Of a stretch of DNA of 8,619 nucleotides, positions 1 through 4,788 are shown in pieces. The translations under genes and the position numbers were made by a program. The DNA comes from Promethearchaeota archaeon (GTDB lineage: Archaea; Asgardarchaeota; Lokiarchaeia; Sigynarchaeales; SOKP01), in the NCBI GenBank assembly GCA_019058515.1, contig JAHPYY010000190.1:1-8619 (forward strand), written 5' to 3'. Position 1 is the first letter of the stretch. The number at the start of each line of letters is the position of its first letter. The notes beneath the pieces were generated by a model. That model did no database searches and had not been told where the DNA came from. It saw nothing but the letters and a program-made list of their open reading frames with translations.

Positions 1-438
1 GATCTAATTTTAAAAAGAGCCTTTGATCACGGTACCCCAATCTTAGGTATTTGCCTTGGAGCACAAATTATTCTTTCTCATTCTGAAGAAGGAAATACTA
101 AATGCTTAGATTTAATCAAAGGGAACACAATAAAATTTAATTTATCAGATCCCTCATTAAAAGTCCCTCATATGGGTTGGAATATAGTTAAAAAAATACA
201 AAATCATTATATATTAAAAGATATTAAAGAAAATGATGAATTATATTTTGTACATTCGTTTTATCCAAATCCTAAAGATAAAAATACTATATATGCCATT
301 TCAGACTATGAAATAGAATTTCCAGTGGCTGTCGGATATAAAAATCTATTTGCCACACAATTTCATCCTGAAAAAAGCGGACGAATTGGCTTACAGATTC
401 TTAAAAATTTTACAGAGTGGGATGGTTCATCATGTTGA
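1..438 (+). CDS. hisH: Imidazole glycerol phosphate synthase, glutamine amidotransferase subunit (3' part, start outside window)
   Basis: The reading frame is open from base 1, so the gene begins upstream; 145 codons are visible of about 200 usual for HisH, meaning some 50-55 N-terminal residues are missing. This class I glutamine amidotransferase releases ammonia from glutamine and passes it through a channel to HisF in histidine biosynthesis, in the cytoplasm. Numbering from the first visible codon, the nucleophile elbow GICLG puts the catalytic Cys at residue 18, and FHPEKSG near the end supplies the catalytic His122 and Glu124. The family motifs PHMGWN (about 57-62) and YFVHSF (about 82-87) are also present, so the whole triad is intact. 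The ATG at 172 is only an internal Met and cannot be the start, because the Cys lies before it. The stop (436-438) overlaps the start of hisF by 7 bases, pointing to a co-transcribed and probably translationally coupled pair. Confidence 0.95.
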   Translation, partial: DLILKRAFDHGTPILGICLGAQIILSHSEEGNTKCLDLIKGNTIKFNLSDPSLKVPHMGWNIVKKIQNHYILKDIKENDELYFVHSFYPNPKDKNTIYAISDYEIEFPVAVGYKNLFATQFHPEKSGRIGLQILKNFTEWDGSSC

Positions 439-1211
439 GAAAACGTTTGATTTCCTGTTTGGATGTACGAGATGGAAAACTGGCAAAAAGTGTAAAATTT
501 ATTGATACAAAAGATATTGGAGATCCTGTTATAAAAGCAAAGAAATATTATGAGGAGGGCTTAGATGAACTGGTCTTCTATGATATAACTGCTTCCAGTG
601 ATAAAAGAGATATTATGATTGATGTTGTAACTAAAGTAGCATCAAATATTTTTATTCCCTTTTCTGTGGGAGGTGGTTTACGTACTGTTGATGATTGCAG
701 GCGTGTACTCCTGGCAGGAGCTGAGAAAGTCAATGTTAATACTGCAGCTGTAAAAAATCCACAACTGATAGCTGATGCTTCCAAAGCATTTGGTGCACAA
801 GCAGTAGTATTATCAATGGATATCAGAAAAATACCAATAACCAAAGATATTCCATCTGGTTATGAAATCGTAATTAATGGGGGTCGTACACCAATGAATA
901 TAGATGCTATCTGGTGGGCAATAAAAGGGGAAGAATTGGGGGCTGGTGAGATTGTAGTTAATTCTATTGATGCCGATGGTACAAAAGAAGGATATGAATT
1001 AGTCCTCACGCGTAAGATTGTTAATGCTGTAAAAATCCCAGTTATTGCTTCGGGAGGCGGAGGTACACCCAAACATCTATATGATGTCCTTACTGTAGGT
1101 GGCGCTGATGCCGCTCTGATTGCATCAATGCTTCATTATGACGAATATACTATCAAAGAGATAAAGGATTATTTATATAACAACGGTAAAAAAATTAGAA
1201 TGAGCTATTGA
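432..1211 (+). CDS. hisF: Imidazole glycerol phosphate synthase, cyclase subunit
   Basis: A complete (beta-alpha)8 barrel of 259 residues, close to the usual 250-255. HisF joins ammonia from HisH to PRFAR, giving imidazole glycerol phosphate (histidine pathway) and AICAR (recycled to purines). I chose the ATG at 432 rather than the in-frame GTG at 417 because it makes the numbering match Thermotoga maritima HisF as I recall it: Arg5, catalytic Asp11 (CLDVRDG), Glu46, Lys99 and catalytic Asp130 (SMD) all fall in place. The phosphate-binding stretches VGGGLRT and ASGGGG and the [13 protein letters not shown] motif are conserved. Asp11 and Asp130 argue for true histidine synthesis and against the WbuZ-type sugar-amidation paralogue. 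The flexible loop reads KLAKSVKF rather than the more usual VVKGxNF, and GAEKV replaces GADKV. From memory this resembles deltaproteobacterial HisF, so a bacterial origin is possible. A T-tract follows the stop. Confidence 0.97.
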   Translation: MLRKRLISCLDVRDGKLAKSVKFIDTKDIGDPVIKAKKYYEEGLDELVFYDITASSDKRDIMIDVVTKVASNIFIPFSVGGGLRTVDDCRRVLLAGAEKVNVNTAAVKNPQLIADASKAFGAQAVVLSMDIRKIPITKDIPSGYEIVINGGRTPMNIDAIWWAIKGEELGAGEIVVNSIDADGTKEGYELVLTRKIVNAVKIPVIASGGGGTPKHLYDVLTVGGADAALIASMLHYDEYTIKEIKDYLYNNGKKIRMSY

Positions 1212-1243
1212 TTTTTTTTAGTATCACCCTATTTTATTTTGTT
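1212..1243 (+). terminator. T-rich terminator after hisF
   Basis: Eight consecutive T begin at the base after the hisF stop (1212-1219), followed by a second T-rich stretch around 1231-1243. Archaeal RNA polymerase commonly terminates at such U-tracts without a hairpin. The placement directly after the stop supports the end of the hisHF transcript here. Confidence 0.5.
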
Positions 1244-1313
1244 TACTTATGAAACGATATACTATTTGAAATTAATAAGAAACAATGTATATTATTGAGA
1301 TATTGTGGTCTTA

Positions 1314-1335
1314 TCGTGAAAGAACAGTTTCACGA
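1314..1335. repeat. Perfect inverted repeat, 8-bp arms with 6-base spacer
   Basis: TCGTGAAA (1314-1321), spacer GAACAG, then the exact reverse complement TTTCACGA (1328-1335). It stands alone in the gap between hisF and the hydrolase gene, 83 bases before the hydrolase ATG and about 50 bases upstream of its TATA-like box. It could be the operator of a dimeric regulator or an RNA hairpin at the end of a longer hisF transcript. No T-tract follows it directly, so a bacterial-type terminator is not indicated. Confidence 0.5.
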
Positions 1336-1385
1336 ATTGGAATAAAAATTAGGTATTAAAAAACTCGATTATAGGAAAATAAAGA

Positions 1386-1395
1386 TTTTTAAACC
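1386..1395 (+). promoter_or_regulatory. TATA-like box of the hydrolase gene
   Basis: TTTTTAAA preceded by purine-rich AATAAAGA, which resembles an archaeal BRE/TATA pair. The box centre lies about 29 bases before the ATG at 1419, so transcription should start at or within a few bases of the start codon. The message is probably leaderless; the AGGT at 1412-1415 would then not be transcribed. Read by eye in an AT-rich background, so moderate confidence only. Confidence 0.45.
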
Positions 1396-1418
1396 TCTAC
1401 ACTTACTAATTAGGTATA

Positions 1419-2219
1419 ATGCCTTTTTTTACCAATGATGGGATTAAACTTTATTATGAAATAGAAGGCGAAGGTCCTCCTGTAGTCATGATCCATGGAT
1501 TTGCTTTAAATATTGAATATAATTGGAAAGCTCCAAAATGGGTAGAGATTCTAAAAGATGATTATTGTTTAATTCTTTTAGATTGTCGAGGTCATGGTAA
1601 AAGTGATAAACCACATGGTGATTCCTATTATGGACGAAAAATGAATGATGATGTTATCAAGTTAATGGAAGAGCTTTCGATCGAAAAAGCTAATTTTTTT
1701 GGTTATTCTAATGGGGCACACATAATATTTGAACTATTATTTACTAAACCTGATATGTTTATCTCTGCGATACTTGGAGGATTTGTTGTACCATTGATTA
1801 ACAACAATGAAGAAAAAATAAGATATACCGAAATAAACAATCAGATTATAAAAGCTTTTAAAGCAAAGAGTGACATAGAAGTTAAAGATCCCTCATATCT
1901 TTTTTACCGTCAAGTTACATTAAAAGCTGGGAATGATTTATTTGCTTTAGCTGGAGTAATCGCTGGAAACTTGAAAAAACGAATTGAAAATTTGCCATCC
2001 ACAATACAAATGAAAAAATTACTAAAAAAAATTAGAATACCTGTAATGACCGTTTTAGGATCTGATGATATTACTCCTGGAGACAAAACCTTAGCAGCTC
2101 AATTAATTCCAGATTCGTGTCTCTTTCAAATCCAAGGAAAAGATCACATGTCAATACTGCGAGATTCTAAGTTTCACATGGTTGTAAAAGCGTTCCTTAA
2201 TTATGTCAATCGAAAATAA
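1419..2219 (+). CDS. Alpha/beta hydrolase fold protein
   Basis: A 266-residue single-domain alpha/beta hydrolase with a complete apparent catalytic set: oxyanion-side HG in MIHGF (His26-Gly27), nucleophile elbow GYSNG with Ser97, acid Asp217 in LGSDD, and His243 in GKDHMS. The DCRGHGKSDKP motif (about 55-64) is typical of the esterase/lipase/C-C hydrolase branch. Residues about 120-200 form a helical cap that would set substrate choice. The substrate cannot be read from sequence; esterase, lactonase or C-C hydrolase are all possible. No signal peptide is visible, so it is probably cytoplasmic. It lies alone behind its own TATA-like box, more than 200 bases from hisF and 286 bases from the next gene, so it is likely monocistronic. 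The ATG at 1419 fits the family N-terminus (short strand, then DGIKLYYEIEGEGPPVVMIHG), so no alternative start is needed. Confidence 0.9.
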   Translation: MPFFTNDGIKLYYEIEGEGPPVVMIHGFALNIEYNWKAPKWVEILKDDYCLILLDCRGHGKSDKPHGDSYYGRKMNDDVIKLMEELSIEKANFFGYSNGAHIIFELLFTKPDMFISAILGGFVVPLINNNEEKIRYTEINNQIIKAFKAKSDIEVKDPSYLFYRQVTLKAGNDLFALAGVIAGNLKKRIENLPSTIQMKKLLKKIRIPVMTVLGSDDITPGDKTLAAQLIPDSCLFQIQGKDHMSILRDSKFHMVVKAFLNYVNRK

Positions 2220-2445
2220 ATCTGGTTTTTGAACTATAATTACTTGAATTGTATATCAAATAAAATTGCAGAAACCGTCAAATTTACAAATTCATATAAA
2301 TTTTACGATCATTTTAATTAGCATTAAAGATATGATTTAGAACAAAATAAAGGTTGAGATCTTTAAAAAGTATAAAATCATCAATAGAAATATTAAACTA
2401 ATCAAAATCTGTACAGCTTTTCTTAATTACTCTTTTTCCATTAAA

Positions 2446-2453
2446 TTTATAAA
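2446..2453 (+). promoter_or_regulatory. TATA box of the small membrane protein gene
   Basis: TTTATAAA is a near-ideal archaeal TATA box. Its centre is about 56 bases before the GTG at 2506, predicting a transcription start near 2475-2480 and a leader of roughly 25-30 bases that would include the Shine-Dalgarno site at 2494-2500. The rest of the 2220-2505 gap is AT-rich and holds no gene that I can support. Confidence 0.55.
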
Positions 2454-2493
2454 TCTTTGAAAAATTAAATTATTTTAAGTAATAATATTTAAT

Positions 2494-2500
2494 GGGGTGA
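2494..2500 (+). promoter_or_regulatory. Shine-Dalgarno site deciding the GTG start at 2506
   Basis: GGGGTGA contains GGTGA, complementary to the usual 3' end of archaeal 16S rRNA. It ends five bases before the GTG at 2506, an ideal distance, but would overlap the other in-frame GTG at 2497. This favours the later start. Confidence 0.6.
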
Positions 2501-2505
2501 AAAAA

Positions 2506-2949
2506 GTGGAAGAAAAACTAACCGAAATTGGTTGGAAAGTGATGCTTACTATGGGAATGTACACTCTTGTAATATCATTGCTTTGGATATTCGCGACTGA
2601 AATAATGTTTGTAAGTGATTTTAAAGCATACGTGGGGATTTCTTATAGTGATTACTTAGGTGTTGACCGTAGAATGGTTGAGTTATATATAATAACAAAA
2701 AAAATGATAGGTTTAATGCTATGTGGGATAGCTATAGCGATAGTTATAATAACACATTATGGTTATAAAGAAGGTGAAAAATGGGCTTGGTTTACACTTT
2801 TGATTGTAGGAGGTATACCATGGGCAACTTTTATTATTTATAAAATAATAATTGGATATATTGGAGTTAGTATGATTACATTTGCCCTTGGAGCTGCCCT
2901 TTATGTGATAGGTATAGCACTTCCTGCTAAAGAAATACTGGGAAAGTAA
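2506..2949 (+). CDS. Small four-helix membrane protein of unknown function
   Basis: A 147-residue integral membrane protein that I do not recognise. Hydrophobic segments lie at about residues 12-36, 64-86, 93-113 and 118-140, giving four membrane helices. The longest loop (about 37-63) joins helices 1 and 2 and is polar and aromatic (DFKAYVGISYSDYLGVDRR), perhaps a conserved recognition face. A short polar turn (YKEGEKWAW) links helices 2 and 3. There is no signal peptide apart from the first helix, no cysteine pair and no obvious catalytic residue. The start was moved from GTG 2497 to GTG 2506 because a strong Shine-Dalgarno sequence sits five bases before the latter; the choice changes only three residues. 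It has its own promoter and a nine-T terminator, so it appears monocistronic. The loop pattern is reminiscent of small four-helix DUF proteins, but I cannot name a family. Confidence 0.8.
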   Translation: MEEKLTEIGWKVMLTMGMYTLVISLLWIFATEIMFVSDFKAYVGISYSDYLGVDRRMVELYIITKKMIGLMLCGIAIAIVIITHYGYKEGEKWAWFTLLIVGGIPWATFIIYKIIIGYIGVSMITFALGAALYVIGIALPAKEILGK

Positions 2950-2976
2950 TGAATGAATAAGATATAATTTTCTAAA

Positions 2977-2985
2977 TTTTTTTTT
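2977..2985 (+). terminator. T9 terminator after the small membrane protein gene
   Basis: Nine consecutive T begin 27 bases after the stop at 2947-2949. This is a typical archaeal intrinsic termination signal. It lies between two convergent genes (the next one, rps27e, ends at 3021 on the other strand). Confidence 0.5.
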
Positions 2986-2997
2986 GATAATAAGATG

Positions 2998-3010
2998 CCA
3001 AAAAGAAATT
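2998..3010 (-). terminator. T-rich terminator after rps27e (minus strand)
   Basis: Read on the minus strand, the bases after the rps27e stop include TTTCTTTTTGG (rc of about 2998-3008), a short U-tract 10-20 bases past the stop. Further downstream the minus strand has A-runs, so this is the only candidate. Weak but well placed. Confidence 0.35.
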
Positions 3011-3020
3011 ATAACAGAAA

Positions 3021-3224
3021 TTAAGAAAGTACTTCTAAAATTTTAGTAAGAATACGGGCTTTACCTCCAGTTGATTGGAGTAATGTCTTCCCACAAACTA
3101 AGCATTCCACATCTGTTGCGGAGCAGCCAAAAATAATTTGTTGATTACCACAGTTTAAGCATTTTACACGTAAGAACCTACTTTTTGCTTGTGGAATAAG
3201 TTGCGTTTCTTTTTTATTAGCCAA
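3021..3224 (-). CDS. rps27e: Small ribosomal subunit protein eS27 (S27e)
   Basis: A 67-residue zinc-ribbon ribosomal protein present only in archaea and eukaryotes, of the usual archaeal length. Four zinc ligands are Cys22 and Cys25 (CLNC) with Cys41 and Cys44 (CLVC), and the closing [11 protein letters not shown] matches the family signature. The segment between the pairs reads [10 protein letters not shown], where FSHAST is more usual, so there is an extra Cys34. The start is TTG at 3224: an in-frame stop lies only five codons upstream, no ATG or GTG is available, and AAGTGA sits seven bases before it as a ribosome-binding site. It follows rpl44e by 15 bases on the same strand, the classical archaeal pairing. 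In many archaea eIF2-alpha and Nop10 genes follow; here the next gene is convergent, so the cluster ends. Confidence 0.97.
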   Translation of the reverse strand: MANKKETQLIPQAKSRFLRVKCLNCGNQQIIFGCSATDVECLVCGKTLLQSTGGKARILTKILEVLS

Positions 3225-3239
3225 AATTTTTTCACTTTT

Positions 3240-3521
3240 TTAAATTTCTTGTAATTCGAGACGTTTTACACGATAAGATTTAGCATATTGTTTTTTACCA
3301 CATTCAGAACATTCTAACAATGGTGTTGTTCTCTTATTTAACTTAGAGTTCTTTTTAAATATTTCTTTGGGAAAACTCCCATAGCCCCTTTTTTTCCTTT
3401 CGACTCTTCTGCGTCCATGGTTTAACATACGTTCTTTTCCTTTCTTATATAGTGATACACTATGTTTTGTATGTGATCTACAAGATGGACAATAACGATT
3501 AATAGTCTTAGGATACTTCAA
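3240..3521 (-). CDS. rpl44e: Large ribosomal subunit protein eL42 (L44e)
   Basis: An archaeal/eukaryotic ribosomal protein near the E site of the 50S subunit. With the chosen start it has 93 residues, within the usual 90-106. Zinc ligands are CPSC near the N-terminus and CSEC near the C-terminus; between them lies a basic central part (GRRRVERKKRGYGSFPKE) matching the family. I start it at TTG 3521 because this gives MKYPKTINRYC, which aligns with the familiar MKxPKxxNxYC N-terminus. The in-frame TTG at 3530 would add three residues (MKI) and remains possible. GGTTGA lies about five bases before TTG 3521 and may be the ribosome-binding site. An ATG at 3534 is out of frame and stops after eight codons. 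It is the first gene of the pair with rps27e and has an AT-rich promoter shared, back to back, with the LRR gene. Confidence 0.95.
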   Translation of the reverse strand: MKYPKTINRYCPSCRSHTKHSVSLYKKGKERMLNHGRRRVERKKRGYGSFPKEIFKKNSKLNKRTTPLLECSECGKKQYAKSYRVKRLELQEI

Positions 3522-3544
3522 AATTTTCAACCATAATTAATTAA

Positions 3545-3556
3545 ATTATATTTTAA
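3545..3556 (-). promoter_or_regulatory. Probable TATA region of the rpl44e-rps27e operon
   Basis: On the minus strand the run TTTAAAATATAA lies about 25-35 bases before the TTG candidates at 3530/3521, a position compatible with an archaeal TATA box. A second TTTAAAATT lies about 20 bases further upstream. The whole divergent gap 3531-3683 is so AT-rich that the exact element cannot be fixed by eye. Confidence 0.35.
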
Positions 3557-3637
3557 AATTATAGAGAAATTTTAAATTTTTTTAATTACATTTACTTTGT
3601 CAAAAAGTTAATAATGTGAAAACATTTAAATCTAATG

Positions 3638-3646
3638 ATTTATATA
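3638..3646 (+). promoter_or_regulatory. TATA box of the LRR protein gene
   Basis: ATTTATATA, centred about 42 bases before the ATG at 3684, predicts a start of transcription near 3669 and a leader of about 15 bases. The bases before the ATG (CATAGAG) give only a weak purine-rich ribosome site. Confidence 0.5.
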
Positions 3647-3683
3647 GGGATTCTTAGTTAAATTTCCTCATATCTTCATAGAG

Positions 3684-4787
3684 ATGAAAGAATACTCAAT
3701 TAATAAGTTTCTTAAATTAAAACTGGAAGGAAATAAAACCAATATTTATGTAAATGATGAGAAAATAAACCAGTGTAAATATATTCTTTATACTCTTACC
3801 AATAAAAAATCAGAGAGTTTGAAAAAGATAGAGTCTATAGACGATTTCTTTGAGAATATGGAATCATCCAAAATTAATTCTCTTACTCCAGAAATGGAGT
3901 TCTGGGGACATTGTTCAAATATTCAAGCTTGGGCTGAGAATAATTATGATACAGTAATTCTTCAAAGTCAACTGGCATTTGTCTTGCTTAAAAAACTGTT
4001 TAAAGCTGGTGATTCCGTATCCAAAAAAGTCTTTAAGGAAGAAATTTTAAAAAGACTAAGAATGAAGAATTACAATGTGAAGGAATTCCTTATTCTTAAT
4101 AATTACTTAGATTACTTATCAACTGAGGATTTAATTATTGGTCTACTTGCTCCAAAAGAAGCAAATATACTCTTAGAAATAAGCCAAAGTAATCCATGTG
4201 GTTATACATTGATCTCTGATTTTGAGGAACTAAGAGAAATTCCTAGAAAAGATAGATATTATTTTATTAATCAAGGAGAGAATATTGTAGGGATTGAATT
4301 ATTATTAAATGATAATAAGCAGGAGATTCTCAAAAAAACTCTGAGATTTAAAAAATTAGTTCAATTAAGATTACTTATAGAAAGTGATATCTTAGATGTG
4401 AATTTTAAATTTGAAACTGTAAATGAACTTGAAATCATATCTTTAAAAAAATTGAGAATATTGGATAAATTCGAGAAATTTCCAAATCTTAATATACTGA
4501 ACATTCAAGGAAATACTAATATCATTATCGAGAATAATCTAGATAGTATCAAAAGCCTTAAAGACTTAGAAACATTGAAGTTAACTAATGTAGAACTTAA
4601 AGAGATTCCTTTATCAATTAAAGAGTTAGTAAAATTAAAGAGTCTTTCAATAAATGGAACTAATTTGAGAAAATTACCAAAATTTTTAATAGACTTGCCA
4701 AAATTAGAAGCAATTTTTCTTCAAAACAATCCTTATTTAAAAATTGATAAAAAAATAGAAAAAAAAATTAATATAATCACTGATTAA
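3684..4787 (+). CDS. Leucine-rich repeat protein with an Asgard-type N-terminal module
   Basis: A 367-residue soluble protein in three parts. Residues 1-40 (KFLKLKLEGNKTNIYVNDEKINQCKYIL) form a short beta-rich start. Residues about 45-155 are helical and carry EFWGHCSN (72-79) and WAENNYDT (83-90), followed by LAFVLLKKLFKAGD and VFKEEI. From memory this module recurs in many Lokiarchaeal proteins, often before leucine-rich repeats; this is recall, not a search result. Residues about 225-355 hold roughly six repeats of about 23 residues with LxxLxxLxL spacing, clearest at 270-355 (LNILNIQGN, LETLKLTN, LKSLSINGT, LEAIFLQNN). Such repeats form a curved protein-binding surface. No signal peptide or membrane helix is seen. 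The function is unknown, probably partner recognition. The C-terminus is lysine-rich and ends one base from the stop of the facing giant gene. No T-tract follows the stop until T6 at 4897-4902, so its transcript probably runs into that gene in antisense. Confidence 0.9.
   Translation: MKEYSINKFLKLKLEGNKTNIYVNDEKINQCKYILYTLTNKKSESLKKIESIDDFFENMESSKINSLTPEMEFWGHCSNIQAWAENNYDTVILQSQLAFVLLKKLFKAGDSVSKKVFKEEILKRLRMKNYNVKEFLILNNYLDYLSTEDLIIGLLAPKEANILLEISQSNPCGYTLISDFEELREIPRKDRYYFINQGENIVGIELLLNDNKQEILKKTLRFKKLVQLRLLIESDILDVNFKFETVNELEIISLKKLRILDKFEKFPNLNILNIQGNTNIIIENNLDSIKSLKDLETLKLTNVELKEIPLSIKELVKLKSLSINGTNLRKLPKFLIDLPKLEAIFLQNNPYLKIDKKIEKKINIITD
4749..4767 (-). terminator. T-tracts terminating the giant gene, inside the LRR coding sequence
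   Basis: On the minus strand T9 and T7, separated by CTA, occur 22-40 bases beyond the stop of the giant gene. The same bases encode the final lysine-rich residues (KKIEKKI) of the LRR protein on the plus strand. This is the only strong U-tract near that end. Confidence 0.5.
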
Positions 4788-4788
4788 A

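Noticed and set aside
417..434. hisF starting at GTG 417
   Set aside because: It adds five residues (MGWFI) not typical of HisF, whereas ATG 432 gives numbering identical to the reference protein for all key residues.
172..438. hisH starting at ATG 172
   Set aside because: The frame is open back to base 1 and includes the essential nucleophile motif GICLG at codons 16-20, so 172 is an internal Met.
578..844. Open frame of 88 codons on the minus strand
   Set aside because: It lies entirely antisense to hisF, which is strongly supported by conserved catalytic residues; its translation has no recognisable motif.
860..1072. Open frame of 70 codons on the minus strand
   Set aside because: Also antisense to hisF and without ribosome site, promoter or protein-like features.
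432..1211. WbuZ-type paralogue (surface-sugar amidation) instead of HisF
   Set aside because: WbuZ-like proteins usually lack the first catalytic Asp; here both Asp11 and Asp130 are present, and no sugar-biosynthesis gene is nearby.
1212..1418. CRISPR repeat or attachment site suggested by the inverted repeat
   Set aside because: Only one copy of the palindrome is present, with no direct repeats, spacers, tRNA or integrase gene nearby.
2220..2505. Possible small gene or RNA between the hydrolase and the membrane protein genes
   Set aside because: All frames are interrupted, and no tRNA-like cloverleaf or stable stem was found by eye; only the TATA box and Shine-Dalgarno site near its right end are supported.
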